DNA of 64,000 nt from Prorocentrum cordatum. Lineage: Eukaryota > Sar > Dinophyceae > Prorocentrales > Prorocentraceae. This document shows, one piece after another, positions 1-11,266 of this stretch (its first letter is position 1; each line of letters opens with the position of its first letter). The position numbers and the translations under genes were made by a program. The stretch spans positions 1-64,000 of the forward strand of contig CAUYUJ010002757.1 in NCBI GenBank assembly GCA_963575745.1. The letters run 5' to 3'. The notes below the pieces were generated by a model. It was not told where the DNA came from. It saw nothing but the letters and a program-made list of their open reading frames with translations, and ran no database searches.

Positions 1-1112
1 CCTCCCACCCCCGCGGAGGAGGGCCAGAGCTAGGGCTTGGCGGGGGCAAACGAGCTCCCGCCACGCAGCCCCCGCTCCCGGTGGCCTTCGGGCCCATGTA
101 ACCCGGGCCTCCGGCGGCCGATCCCGGGATGCTTCTGGCGGCCCCTGGGGCGCTCTCGATGAGGCGCAGCCGATAGAGGCCACCCTTTTGCGAGGCGGGG
201 ATTTGCCCCGAAGAGGCGCAGCCGATGGAGGCCACCTTTTTGCGAGGCGGGGATTTGTCCATATCCACCGCGTGGGAACCGACGTCCTGGTGCCCCAGCG
301 GGCGGTGGATATGGATCTATTTCGGCCCCCGGGGGCCCGAATATGTCCGTGTCCACCGCCTGCCGAGGCTCCGAAAACTGACCCTCCAGGCGGTGGTCAT
401 ATATAAATTCCTGCCTCCGGCTTTTTGCGTCGGCAACGAGGCAAGGGTCGTCTGTGCCAGCGGAAAAAAAGCCTAAACGGGGGTGCCGTTCGAGCGACTC
501 GTGCCACCACGCGCGAGGAGGAGCCAAGTCGGGCCCCGAAAACACTTGAAAACTCAAAAACGCTTCCCCTGAGCAGCCCTCCCGCCCGCGCGGCCCTCCC
601 CCGCCCGGGCGGCGTCACGACGCCGCCGCGGCGCCACGCCGCCGCCGCGACGGCCAGACGACCGTGCGTGCCGTGGCGCCGGGTCTGCGCGCGCACGCGC
701 GTTGGGCCCCTGGCTGAGGCCCATGGCGACGTACTCGCCCGCGACCTCGAGCAGCTCCGCGGGGGCGGCCTCCAGGTCGGCCAGGGCCGGGAGCAGCTCC
801 TCGGATAAGGGCTGAGGTTTGAGGCTTGCGGGCGTTTTCGGTCTTTCTCGCAGTCTTTCCAACCTCGAGATGCATTGCAGCGGCTGCGCCTCGCTGAGAG
901 CGTTCTGGGGGTTCCCGGATCGCGTCGATCGGCCTCCGGAGGCCGAATTGTGACCCGGAAGCCGGCTTCCGGGTGACTGCGGGCAAAAGCTCCGCATCGA
1001 GGTGTGAAGAATTCGCCAGGGTGAGGAGAATTCGTCGCGGTGTGAAGAATTCGCGGGGGCGGGCCCCAGGAGGGGGGTTTGAACCGATTCTGCGCGGAGT
1101 TGGGTCGGGAGA
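1..1112. other. GC-rich stretch, no recognisable gene
   Basis: No frame has convincing protein-like composition; the open frames follow from high GC. A 52-bp unit beginning GAGGCGCAGCCGAT occurs twice in tandem, at about 161 and 213. A short inverted pair (GTCCATATCCACCGC and GCGGTGGATATGGA) lies at about 256-315. Three units containing GAATTCG sit at about 1006-1053. Confidence 0.6.
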
Positions 1113-1182
1113 AGGAGGAGGAGGAGGAGGAGGAGGAGGAGGAGGAGAAGGAGGAGGAGGAGTAGGAGGAGGAGGAGGAGGA
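1113..1182. repeat. (GGA)n microsatellite
   Basis: Nearly uninterrupted GGA triplets. The following 240 bases (1183-1420) are more AT-rich than the surroundings and hold nothing I recognise. Confidence 0.95.
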
Positions 1183-1419
1183 TACGATGATTGAAGATAT
1201 GATAGGACACGGTATTAGAAAACAAAAACAAGACCACATACTATACGAAACGACAAGACACGACACGATACTGTAATAGCATATCCGATGGGACCAGATT
1301 ACACCGGATGTAAAATGGCAACGTAAGATGCTAGATGATGAGATAATATGAGACCGTATACGGAAACATAAGATACATTCGATAGCATAGGGCACTACGA
1401 CATACAATACTTCACATAC

Positions 1420-1484
1420 AATACTCCACCTCCTTCCCCCCTCCAACTTATGGTGGTGGTGGTGGAAAGCAGGCCCATCAATGG
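1420..1484. mobile_element. Family N element, right end only
   Basis: Contains CCTCCAACTTATGGTGG followed by GGAAAGCAGGCCCATCA, the right terminus of the microsatellite-bearing family N seen complete at 19462-19704 and 31393-31573. The left half is missing. Confidence 0.6.
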
Positions 1485-1879
1485 GCCCCCGTCGTCCCTC
1501 GAGCGCCCCGAGGAGCTCGCCTGCTGGGGGCCGCGGCAGACCAGGGGGCGAAGGGTTCGCGCACGATAAGGCGGGGACGGAGACGGGCGGCCGGGAGCAA
1601 CTCCTCGGAGGGACGGAGGGGACGCACAGAGACATACCAACACTGCGTGTCCTCCTCGGAGGCGCGCGTCCGACCCGAACATACAATACACCCAGCTTGT
1701 GGTACACATCGTTTCCCGTGCCGCGTGGCCACAAAGCGCCCGCCACGACGCACATGCTAGAAGATTTCTCGGCGCGCGCGTCGCCCCCGGGGGGGCGACG
1801 CACATATAGTATGTGTATGTTGGGGTGACGCCGAACGGAAGGAAGGGGGGGGGTCCCAGATTCGGGGGGCTGGGCTGCC

Positions 1880-2060
1880 CCGAGACGCAACACGCAGGAC
1901 GCAGCGTATCGATGCGGAGCTCAGCGCGCAGGCTGGACATGTAGGTCTGACGCGAGGCGTTCGCCGAAACGTGGGCTAATACGCTGAGCCAACACGCAAC
2001 GCATTGACACATACATTTTAAGCGCGGCACGTGCTGCGTTTCAAAACGGGCGTACCGAGG
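1880..2060 (-). other. Conserved segment S, copy 1 (possible coding relic)
   Basis: Read on the minus strand this segment encodes ARFETQHVP and, 40 codons after the start of that motif, LRAELRIDTLRPACC in the same frame. The same two motifs (ARFDTQHVP and LPVELRVGTLRAACC) occur at 21230-21815, where a transposon separates them. The similarity at protein level suggests a shared exon or an old coding repeat. I cannot name the protein. Confidence 0.35.
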
Positions 2061-2086
2061 CAACTCAGTCGGGGAGACGAAAGACC

Positions 2087-2262
2087 CGAATTCGGGCGAC
2101 TCGGGTTGGCCTGACAAGGCCATCATGAAAAAATGGCGAGACCCAGTCCGAAATTTGACGCGAGCTCCCGCTACAGACGTCCCACGAAAACTGGACTGTC
2201 AAGATCTGGGACGGCTTCGTCAAGAAGCGTCGGCTAAACCGAGTTCCGTCAAACTCGAGTCT
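2087..2262 (+). mobile_element. Family D TIR element, copy 1
   Basis: Starts near GACTCGGGTTGGCC and ends at CTCGAGTC. The body (GACGAGACCCA-like motif, then CCCGCTGCAGACATCCC-like motif) is shared with copies at 7587-7768, 13877-14043 and, inverted, 18309-18484. No protein is encoded; it is a short non-autonomous element. Confidence 0.6.
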
Positions 2263-2287
2263 GTCGTTTCCCCGAACGATAGGGTGC

Positions 2288-2395
2288 GAATCGATCAGAT
2301 CTGAGGATTGCACCGCATCGGCAATGCATCGGCGATGCGTCGGCGATGCGGCGCGATCCTCCAGCCCCATCTGCTTCGACCCCATCTGGGAGGCC
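2288..2395. mobile_element. Family E palindromic element, copy 1
   Basis: Consists of repeated GCATCGGCGATGC palindromes ending in GGCGCGATCCTCC and a CCCCATC terminus. Fuller copies at 22690-22852 and 33220-33386 show both arms. Confidence 0.55.
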
Positions 2396-2562
2396 TAGAG
2401 GCAAAGATGGATGTTCTATACTTTCGACTCATGCGGGCAGGTCTGCTTGCACGGCATGTTGCGTCCCACTTCAAACAGCGCTGGGCCGAAAAGGCGTGCA
2501 AGTGAGACCCAGCCTACGTAAAATCAACCGTTCCTAGCTCCAGACTCCGGCAAGTGTACTTG

Positions 2563-2563
2563 C

Positions 2564-2621
<58 letters not shown>
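2563..2621. repeat. (GT)n microsatellite
   Basis: About 29 uninterrupted GT units. Confidence 0.97.
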
Positions 2622-2623
<2 letters not shown>

Positions 2624-2832
2624 GGAACGCCATGAGAGGACGGCAGGGGACCCCGTGGGGCCTACCCGCCGACTCGGCCAGTTGGCAACGTGTCCCCGCG
2701 TCACCGTGCGACACCGCTTGGGCGCCAGGGCCACTCAGCACTTGGGCCGAATGGCAGGCCACAGGGGCCTCCCGAAACGTCTAGGATGGATAACTCCCAG
2801 GCGCGTTGGCCGCGGGGGCCAACGCGGGCAGC

Positions 2833-5582
2833 TTAGGCCCCAAGCCCTACGCAAACACAGCTGCCAGCCCAGGCGACGGGGCCCCAGGACCACCCCAACC
2901 ACACGGGCCGCCCAGACCGAGCAGGACCAGAGGGACCCCGCCCCAGGGCCCCTAGAGGCCGCGAGGGGCACCGCTCAGGCTGGCACCCGTGCAGGGGTGC
3001 AACCCTGCCAGGAGGCGATCGCGTCGTCGGCGCCGCTCTCTCTCTCTCTCTCTCGGCAGGGTCGCACTCCCTGAGCGGGGGGAGAGCTTCAGTGCAATCG
3101 TTCTGGAGCCGCCTGGCCCCGCGTGACACGTAGGCCCCGCAGTGACGGCAGACCACGAACGTCGAACACGTGACAAGCTCGTGGCCAAGGTCCTGCACGC
3201 ACGCGGGCGGACCACCCGCGCCGGCGGGGCCGCTCGCACTCTCTCCCAACCCGACGCCCGCTCCACCCGACGATCCACCCGACGACGACGACCCCCCCTC
3301 CCCGCGGGCTAGAGCAGCGGCAGGAGGAGCAGGTGGCCGGGAGGGGGGCCTTGCCCCCTCGGACGCCGCGCCACCGCTCGTGTCCAAGGCAGGTCGCGCG
3401 GCGGGGCGGCTCACCGTGGCCCCGCACTCGGCCATCCGGCCACGAGACCTCGCGCTCGGCTTCTGCTGGCCGTGGCCTTCGGCGTCGCCGGGCACGTGCA
3501 CCTGCGAGGCAGCGCCACGGGGCGCCGCCGCCTCCGCCGGACCAGCAGGGCGAGCATCCCCCCCAGCTGAGGCAGCCGAAGGCGCGGGTGCCTCCGCACC
3601 TCGGGCGCGCTCCTCGAGCCTCTCCTTCATCGGGCCAAGCGCCGCCAAGATCGGGCCAGCGCGCGGCGGCCGCGGAGCCCGCTTGGGGCGCTTGGGCGCC
3701 GGGCGGAGCGCGTCAGCGCAGTCGGCGGCCTGCTCCCCGCCGTCGTGCGCCGCGAGGGCATCGGGGGGGGTCGCCTCCTCTCCTGCGCCAGGCGCCGCGT
3801 CCAGCTGCGGGTCCGCCTCGGCGCCCTCGGTCCCACAGGTCGCGGCTGCGGCCGAGAGCGCCCCCACCACGAGGGCCCTCACGAAGTGCGAGACCGCAGC
3901 CCCCTGCGCCGGGCTGGGAGCGGACGGCACGCCCGCGTCCCCTGCGTCAGGTTCTCCATCATCGGCGGGCGGCAGCGCCGATGGGCCAGCGTCGGGGTGC
4001 GGCCCGGCGTCGAGCTCGCGAGCCGGTGAGCGGGACCGACCACGCCCCTGCCCTTCGCGCGCAGCACGGCCAGGCACGGGGCCCTGACCAGCCGGCTGAG
4101 AGGGGCCAGCCTCGGGGTGCGGCGCGAAGTCATCATCCTCGGGTTCCGAGCCGCGGCCGCCCGCTGGGCCATCATCGCGCGGCCTGCCACGGCGGTCCGC
4201 CAGCCTCTGCCACCGCTCCACCAGCGGGTCCACCAGCCAGCGGCGCGGCAGCGGCGCCGGCGCCCGATCCAGGCCAGAATCTCCAGCGGCCGCGGACTGC
4301 GGCGCGGGCGGCGCGGGCGCCCGCTCCAGGCCAAAATCTCCACCGGCCGCGGGCCGTGGCGTCAACGCGCCGGCGGCCCGCACGGCGGGGGCGGTAGCGC
4401 GTGCGGCGTGGAGGAGATAATCCACCTTGGCCTGGAGGCTGGCGTCTCGCTGGCTCCCGTAGGCCACGCTGGCGTCGGCGCAACAGGTGGCCGGGGGGGG
4501 CACCGCCGGCGAAGTGCCTGCTGCTGTGGGCGCGGCCCCGAGGACGGAGAGCGCCCGCTCGTGGCCCAGGGTGGTCGGCGCGCACGCGGACCCCGCCAAC
4601 GCCCGTTGGGCGTCTTCGGTGTAGGCCGTGCGCCCGCAGGCAAGGCAGACAAGGCCTTGGCGGTCCTGGGACCGAGGGTGGGGGCACCAGTGCAAGTCGT
4701 GCTGGATGATGGTCAGCTTGGGCGGGGCCGGGGGCGGCCTGGGCATCGCCGCCTCATTCGAGTCCCAGAGGCCCGATGAGTACACCTGCGCGGAGGCCCA
4801 CACGTGAAACTCCACGACGCTGAGAACGCGCTGGAGCCTGAGCTCGAGGTTCCGCGCGAGCCCTGGCGCCAGCCGGGCCTGCCACATGGCCACCGACGCG
4901 AACCAGTCTGCCCAAGCATTGCCGATCCAGTCTATGAGCGGCACTCCACGGTGGAGCGCCTCCTCGGCTGTGAGGTGAGAGGGGGCCCAGCGAAAGGCGG
5001 GCGCCGCGGCGTCGGCGCGCCGCGCAATGGCGCTGCGCAGCCGTCGCCAAAGCCGCGCATGGGTGCCGCGCGAGGATGCGTCCCTGGCGCTCCAGCGCAG
5101 ACCCTCGGTCACGAACGAGAGGTGGTCGGAGACCAGGCAGTCGACGCCGTCCCCCGCCTCGAAGGCCATGGCGCCGCCGTAGCGCTCAGCCCGCGCCGCG
5201 GTCTGGATGCTCCCGGGGAGCGCACCAGAGAGAGCTCGCAACGGGATGCCCATGTCGCTGATCTGGACGGCCGACCACGTGCACTGCGTGAGCTCGGGGA
5301 CGTCGGCCGCGTGCCCGGACCCGTCGGCGTACACGGTGCCGCGCCAAGGCCCCGCATGATCGCCCCACCGAATCACGGGCGGGCAGGGGGGCTCGGGGAG
5401 CTCTGCCAGGGTGGGCATGCACGGGAGCCCATAGACATTCGACAGCGAGTCCAAGCTGGCACCGCCGAAGCCCGCGGCGCACTCCTGGATGATGGCCTCC
5501 CGCGCCGCGAGAGCGCGCTCGCGTCGCTCGGGCGCCTGCTCGTCTGGGGCGGCCAGCAGCGGCGCGCAGGCAAACCACGCGC
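2833..5582 (-). pseudogene. LINE 3' fragment: RNase H domain and Cys-rich tail
   Basis: An uninterrupted minus-strand frame of over 900 codons with no credible start; it is the 3' part of a retrotransposon polyprotein. The RNase H fold is recognisable at about 4885-5337. Its four catalytic acids appear in order within VYADGSG, ARAERYGG, CLVSDH and GNAWADWF. Downstream come a CxxC pair (CLACG), a long low-complexity Pro/Ala/Glu region and a second cysteine cluster (CSTFVVCRHCG, at about 3090-3170). RNase H removes RNA from RNA/DNA hybrids during reverse transcription. No reverse transcriptase or endonuclease precedes it: the frame runs upstream into a (GGA)n tract, so the copy is 5'-truncated, as is usual for LINEs. 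Whether any host uses the remnant cannot be told. Confidence 0.75.
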
Positions 5583-5715
5583 CAGGAGGAGGAGGAGGAG
5601 GAGGAGGAGGAGGAGGAGGAGGAGGAGGACGACGAGGAGGAGGACGAGGAGGAGAATGGAGGAGGACGGGGGGGAGGAGGAGGAGGAGGCGCGGGCTGGG
5701 GGCCGCACGGGCGGC
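5583..5715. repeat. (GGA)n microsatellite at the 5' truncation point of the LINE fragment
   Basis: GGA triplets directly abut the truncated 5' end of the minus-strand LINE fragment; interrupted GGA and GA units continue to about 5735. Confidence 0.9.
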
Positions 5716-5735
5716 CACCAGAGAGAGAGAGAGAG

Positions 5736-7119
5736 GAGAGATAAGGGGGGCGGGGGGGGGGGAGGGCTGCCAGGCCCCCCGCGACTCGACGTCGCGAAAG
5801 AGAGTCACGCACACGTGGGAAGCCCCACCTGGCCCCCCTCACCAAAGAGGAGGAGGAGGGGGCGTTGGAACCTGGGACGCGGTCAGCGTGTCGCGCCGCA
5901 GCGAGACGCTGCGCAAAAGCGCGCCTGACCGTATACACCCCGCCTGGGGAACCGGCGCCCAAGGACCCCAGGGGGCAGCGGATATAGGGCACGAGGGGGA
6001 GGAGGATGAGGAGGAGGAGGAGGAGGAGGAGGAGGAGAGGACACCACTGTGCGCCGCCTCCCGGGGTCCAGAAAGATCGGATCCCAAGGCGGCGGATCTG
6101 TATAGACCCCTGTCTCGGATCGATCGGTCGTAGTGTTCAAACAAATCCCGCTCCGACAAGCTCATCATGTCAAACGCGTCGACAGCGCCGTCGACCGCAC
6201 TCTTGTCCCCGATGTAGACGTCGCGCTTCAGCGACTTCCCTGGCCCTCGGTGGCAGCTCTGCGATATGCCGTCCTGCTGGCAATCGCGTGCTTTGACCCT
6301 CTCCGCGCCGTCTCCTCTTCGTCCCCGACCCTCCCCAACTGCTCCACATCCTGCTCTTCCCTCCCCATCTCCACCCACTGATCGCCCCCGGCCCCCTCGG
6401 CCGCCCTGGGCTGAGCGGGTGCGTGGGCAGGAAGAGGACGACGACCACCACCACGGCGACAGAAAGGACTTGAGAGCGCCCGAAACCCATACCCTTGGCG
6501 ACTTGACACACAACACAAACAAGTATCAGAGGAATTCGCCATTTTCGGCATCTGGGGGTCGCTCCCAGGCGACATGGCGCTGAAAAACGATTCTGGACGA
6601 ACGAAAAGCTCAGGAAAGTGGCCGGGAGACCTCCAGGGGGGCAGCGACTCGAAAGAACGAGCAAAGTCTGGAAAGTCGCTCATCGCAGCGTGCTGTGCAC
6701 CACAATCGATGGCAGAAAATACAACCCCATAATAATGAACCCGAGAAGTGAAGCCGTTCAGTAAACACACCTAGGGGAAGCATCGAACAGGGCAAGGCTG
6801 TTTAGTAAACGCCCAGGACAGTTTAATAGACGCCAATTGTCAGGGCCTGGGTGGTTAATCCTCCCTTGACGCGAGAGCGGCAGAGCGCTCCGTGCCCGTT
6901 GCCGTCGCTCGGACGTCCATTTCCCGTGCATTGTTCGGTTTCGTGCGTGTTTTTTTTGCTCGATGGTCCAGGATGCTCCTCGACGGTCCTCGCCGAGAAA
7001 AAACACACACGTCCGAGCGATGCCAAGTTTCTGGAGGTGTCTCGCCCACCCGCCCCCTCGAGCCGGCTCCATGTGCCCAAACCGGCCTGGCCCCGACGGG
7101 GGGGGCTGGGCTCATCTAC
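5736..7119. other. Intergenic, no recognisable gene
   Basis: Holds a second GGA tract at about 5998-6036 and mixed-composition DNA. Open frames on both strands lack recognisable motifs. I see no element termini that I can define. Confidence 0.5.
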
Positions 7120-7123
7120 CCTT

Positions 7124-7285
7124 CGGTCGGGCATGCCCTCCTACAGGCGGATTTTCAAAGGCAAATGAAACATAGTCCAAACACGCTTGGAAAGAATCGA
7201 AAAATAATCGAACAATCGTCCCCTGACTATTTTTAAACTATGTTTAAATATTCCTCCTGTAGAGGGACAACCCTCATTCAAATCC
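7124..7285 (+). mobile_element. Family A TIR element, copy a (degenerate)
   Basis: Left terminus GGTCGGGCATG with CTACAGG and the internal GACTATTTTT motif match family A. The right end retains CCTCCTGTAGAGGGACA, but its last bases are mutated and no target-site duplication is readable. Confidence 0.65.
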
Positions 7286-7586
7286 ACCCCCATGGGGGGA
7301 ACCTATCCTATCGTGCCGCCGATCTCTCTCGACGGGAGGCCCTTGAAGCAGATGCCGCCCCCCCCCCACACACACACATCGTCCCTCAGCTGTGGACGGA
7401 AGAAGAACGGTGACCATGACCAAGACTGAACGCGGGCGGATCTGTCGGTGTCGATAATTACTGGTCATCGTCCATCTTGGCCGTCCTCGATTCACGGACC
7501 GCCCTCGCGGATCGGCGACGGCCGGCATGCGCCATGACCAAGGAAGGCGTCGACAAGATCCCGCGACATCTTTCGGGCAGACGTGA

Positions 7587-7768
7587 GACTCGGGTACGGA
7601 GGACTCGGGTTGGCCCGACGGGGGCTGTCACAAGAAAACGACGAGACCCAATCTGAAATCCGACGCAAACCCCCGCTGCAGACATCCCACGAAACGGGAA
7701 CGTCAAAACCCCTGACGCGCTCGTCAAAAAAAAGAGTGGACAAACCCGAGTTCCGGCTTACTCGAGTC
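7587..7768 (+). mobile_element. Family D TIR element, copy 2
   Basis: Bounded by GACTCGGGTACGGAGGACT and by TTCCGGCTTACTCGAGTC, which pair imperfectly as TIRs. The body matches the copies at 2087, 13877 and 18309. Confidence 0.65.
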
Positions 7769-7849
7769 TTCCGTTTCCCCGAATCTTCGTCGTGGTATTT
7801 TTTTTCGAAAGAAAAACAAAAATCTTCGTCGTGGTAATCGTGTTTCCTC

Positions 7850-7887
7850 TGGGTCGGCAGTGTGCCCCTGCGGGCGGATTCCTAGGG

Positions 7888-7935
<48 letters not shown>

Positions 7936-8040
7936 ATACCTTCGGAACATGCCCCAAAAAATACGCCAAAAATGGTCCCCCGACTGTTTCGTGCCTATTT
8001 TTTGAAGACTCTCCCTGCAGAGGGACAGGCCCGACTTCAT
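7850..8040 (+). mobile_element. Family A element, copy b, carrying a (TA)n tract
   Basis: Degenerate left end, then a (TA)n run at about 7890-7932, then the family A motifs CCAAAAATGGTCCCC and GAGGGACAGGCCCGAC at the right. It ends 147 bp before copy c. The GC-rich island between them (8041-8186) looks like possible exon sequence but has no recognisable product. Confidence 0.65.
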
Positions 8041-8186
8041 GCCTCCTTCCTCGAAGGCCGTGGCTCGTCGGCCGCCTGCAGCGCAGCGCCGGCGCGGCGG
8101 GCCGCGCGGCACGGCAGGGAGAGCGCGCGCGGGCGAGGGCAGCGCGGCGCGGGCGAGGGCGAGCAGGGGCAGAGGCACCCCTACTG

Positions 8187-8344
8187 TCAGGTCGGGCATG
8201 TCCCCCTACAGGGGGGTTTTGGGCGAAAAATAGGAAATACTCCAAACATGCCTCCAAAGAGTCACAACTCATCAAAGATCGCCTTCCAATCATTCTTTGA
8301 CTGGCCTTGAACATTCCTCCTGTAGAGGGACAGGCCCGACTTGA
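8187..8344 (+). mobile_element. Family A TIR element, copy c, with perfect 8-bp TSD
   Basis: 158 bp bounded by TCAGGTCGGGC and GCCCGACTTGA. CCCTACTG is present immediately left (8179-8186) and right (8345-8352) as a target-site duplication. No coding capacity. Confidence 0.9.
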
Positions 8345-8363
8345 CCCTACTGGGGCCCCAACG

Positions 8364-8743
8364 GATGGGGTCGGAGGCTCGCGCCGCATCGCCGATGCCT
8401 CGTTGATGCATCGGCGATGCCGGCGACGCATATCGGGTCGGGCGAAATGGGGGGATAGCAAAGGGGGGGTTTGAGAATCAACTCGCGTAGCTGATTTTCC
8501 CGGCGCCTCCCGGCGCCGGAGGCGGCCATGTATCGAGGAATGGGCCCCTCGGTGAGGCCGAAACCAGCTGCATGCAGCAAATTTCGTAACCCCCCCTTTC
8601 CCAATCCCCCCCTTTCGTCCGGCCCGAGACGCATAGGCGGCGTCGCCGTCGGCGCAGAGAACCTCGGGCACCACAGCGCGCCGCATCGCCCGCGCATCGG
8701 CGATGCGGGGCGCTCCTCCGGCCCCGGCTGCTCGGACCCCATC
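8364..8743. mobile_element. Family E element, copy 2, split by a family F insertion
   Basis: Left arm GATGGGGTCGGAGG with GCATCGGCGATGC palindromes; right arm GCATCGGCGATGCGG ending CGGACCCCATC. The two arms are separated by the 195-bp family F element at 8433-8627. Confidence 0.7.
8433..8627. mobile_element. Family F TIR element, copy 1, with 8-bp TSD
   Basis: 195 bp with termini TCGGGTCGGGCGAAA and TTTCGTCCGGCCCGA. GACGCATA flanks it at 8425-8432 and 8628-8635. A nearly identical 195-bp copy lies at 17396-17590. The GTCGGGC terminus and 8-bp duplication resemble family A. Confidence 0.88.
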
Positions 8744-8768
8744 CGGGAGGCACGGGGGGAGCGACAGG

Positions 8769-8936
8769 TGACTACCTACCAGACCACCCCAACCCAACCC
8801 GAAGACCCGAATTTCGGGTTGGGGGGGGTAAGGGTTCCACGCGTGTTTTTTCAATGTTTCCCGACCCCCCCCCCACTAGAAATCGAGGGTAAATCTGAGC
8901 CTTCGGGTTGGGTTGGGGTGGCTTGGTGGGTGGTGA
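8769..8936. mobile_element. Family G TIR element, copy 1, with 5-bp TSD
   Basis: 168 bp bounded by TGACTACCTACCAGACCACC and by GGTGGCTTGGTGGGTGGTGA. ACAGG flanks it at 8764-8768 and 8937-8941. The second copy is at 21354-21532. Confidence 0.88.
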
Positions 8937-9410
8937 ACAGGGGCGGCGCGTGCTCGTGAGGGGCGTCGCGGGCGAGCGGGGGCCGGCAGGATTGCTGCTC
9001 TTCTGCTTTAGGCCATGGGGGGGAGGGGTCGGAGGGATCCGCTCCTTGGTGGTGCCCCGTTTGGGGGGCAGCCTGCATCTCTTCTGCAGAGCCTCGTGGT
9101 CATCGCCATGCAGCGGGCACGGCACTCGGGCATCCTCAGGGGGGGGGAGCAGTGTGCTATCACGGGCCCGTTCGCGTCCAGATTGTCGGGGCCTCTAGAG
9201 TAGAATGGGAGGGGCAGGCGCGTTTCTCTTCAGAGACCCCGTTACCATGGCGATGCAGCAGGCGTGGAGGTTGGGCCTCCAAGAGCCGCGCCCATCCTCA
9301 CTCATGACTCGCTCACGCTCAGCTGCTCGTACTGCTCACGCTCAAACCCGTTCCTGCTCAGACGCACAGGAAGGAAAGCGCTCCCGCGTCGAAGCAGCTC
9401 TGGACCTCAC

Positions 9411-9592
9411 GCTCCTCCTCCTCCTCCTCCTCCTCCTCCTCCTCCTCCTCCTCCCTCCTCCTCCTCCTCCCTCCCTCCCTCCCTCCCTCCCTCCCTCCCT
9501 CCCTCCCTCCCCCTCCCTCCCTCCCTCCCTCCTCCCTCCCTCCTCCCCTCCCTCCCTCCTCCTCTTCCTCCTCCTCCTCCTCCTCATCGGGC
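9411..9592. repeat. (CTC)n / (CTCC)n low-complexity tract
   Basis: CTC triplets pass into CTCC tetramers. The next 340 bases (9593-9929) hold no recognisable feature. Confidence 0.95.
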
Positions 9593-9929
9593 TCGGGCTC
9601 GGGCCGTGGTAACGTCAGGAACCGCACTGGGCGCTCGCCCCTCGTGCTCTCCCTCTCGGGGCCACCTCGGCACGAGTGCCTCTTCGGCGGGGCCTGCGGA
9701 GACGCAGACCGGCAGCTGTCGGGGCGGGCACGGCGCAGTCGGGGCGCTGAAGGAGGAACCCTTTTCGCTGGGGAGGGGCTCGGTGTTCCTTGATTGCTTT
9801 ATTGTCTGCCTTGGGTTTTCCTCTGCTTTTCCATCGGGAATCGAAATTTAACTTATGGAAAAAAGGGCCTCGTTCCTTGTTTAGGGTTCCTTAGGTCAAC
9901 GCCCCGACTGTATCCGCGCCAGGGTAATT

Positions 9930-10539
9930 TTGCAGCGTCGGATCTCAGGGTGGAGCGTCAAAGGAGAAGCATGTATGGCGTCAGCCTGCGACCCGCAGGA
10001 GGAGCAGGACGAAATGGGTAGTGGGGGCGTCGGGGAACCTTACCGTGGGGCGCTCCTCTATGCCCTTGCTGGCTTCTCCGCTTTCCCGCCTTGCTTTGCC
10101 CTTCCAGTTCCTGCTGTGCACGCGCTGCCTGTACGTACACCGTATCCGCGCGTGTGCTCTCGCTTTTGATCAGCGCGAGCGTTCAGACGCGGCGATCGCT
10201 TTGATCCACGTCGGTATAACATTCACAGGGGGGTGACGAGGACTGGGATCGGCGGCGAGCCCAGGGGCTAATTAAGTGAGAGGGGGCAGGCCTTCTCGGA
10301 AGGCGGCCGGGCTTCTCAGCAGCCCTCCATTCTGAGAAGCCGACTCTGCCTTCGGAGAAGGCGTACCCTGAGATCCGACGTTGCAAGAAACATGCAACAT
10401 CGCAGAAAATCACCACCGGAGCCCCGGACACTTGATCTTTCTGCGTCATCTTTCGAGCCGGATCGATCTGTGAGGGTCCCAGGGCCCGAAATGGAGCGAA
10501 AACGCCCGTTGTGAAAAAATGCATCGCCTGGATCTCAGG
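9930..10539 (-). mobile_element. Inverted-duplicate segment, locus 1 (core plus family B copy)
   Basis: Matches 19775-20379 in reverse orientation across about 610 bp, with only scattered differences by eye. It contains a fragment of family B (to about 9951), a ~410-bp core, and a complete family B element at 10366-10539 bounded by CCCTGAGATCC and GGATCTCAGG. No convincing protein is encoded. Confidence 0.8.
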
Positions 10540-10560
10540 TGTGGTATAGCCTTGACAAAA

Positions 10561-10737
10561 CTCGCGCGGTCTCTACGGTAGGGGCATTGGATAAGGAGCC
10601 CTGGAAGCCAGGGTCTGGAGGCCAGAGGAACTCCAATCGAAGCTTTGCCATGGACGTCACCGCCGCCCTCATCAGGCAAGGAATCTCTTAACCAACGCCC
10701 CCACCGTGTAGCAGTGATAGGGCTCGCGCGGTCTCTA
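10561..10737. mobile_element. Family J element, copy 1, flanked by 15-bp direct repeats
   Basis: The direct repeat CTCGCGCGGTCTCTA occurs at 10561-10575 and 10723-10737. The interval between has imperfect TIRs (CGGTAGGGGCATTGGATAAG and its partner before CACCGTG) and shares GGAACTCCAATCG and CGCCGCCCTCATCAG with 37852-38033. Confidence 0.6.
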
Positions 10738-10772
10738 GTCTCTCGGGGAGCGAAGAATGACATAAGCAAAAC

Positions 10773-10848
10773 AACTCGGAGGTCCGCGTGGAGGCGCCAC
10801 CAGGGGGGTCCGGCGCGGATCCGAGAGATCCGCGCGGACCTCCGAGTT
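10773..10848. mobile_element. Family K hairpin element, copy 1
   Basis: Near-perfect palindrome with outer arms AACTCGGAGGTCCGCG and CGCGGACCTCCGAGTT. A longer relative is at 40707-40846. Confidence 0.65.
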
Positions 10849-10977
10849 GGTATGGTTGTGTCACTCGTCGTTCCCCTATTCTCGGAGCCGGCTGGCACGC
10901 GGCAGTTCACACAGCTCATCAGCAGCTGGCAGCCTCCGGCAAGGCTTTTTCCCACGACATGCTGCCGCTTCGCAGGC

Positions 10978-11258
10978 TTAGGTCGGGCATGTCCTCCCAG
11001 AGGCGGGAGGAAAAGTGAAACATAGCACAACATGCCAAAAACACTAATCAAGAATAATCAGAGAGTCGTCCCCGCACTATTTTTTGACCACTTGTGAATT
11101 TTCCTCCTGCAGTGAGCGAGCAACGACATGTGTACATGTACGCCCTCCGCGGTCTTGCGTGCACGAACCTCCACGTTCAAACGCAATTCGACGAAAACGA
11201 ACCGCGTACATGTACATATGTTGTTGCCCTCTGATGTAGAGGGACACGCCCGACTTAA
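10978..11258 (+). mobile_element. Family A TIR element, copy d, with 8-bp TSD and a nested insertion
   Basis: TIRs TTAGGTCGGGC and GCCCGACTTAA. TCGCAGGC flanks it at 10970-10977 and 11259-11266. Near the right end a further inverted-repeat unit (about 11122-11228, arms TGTACATGTACG and CGTACATGTACA) interrupts the usual CCTGTAGAGGG motif. I call it family R. Confidence 0.88.
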
Positions 11259-11266
11259 TCGCAGGC

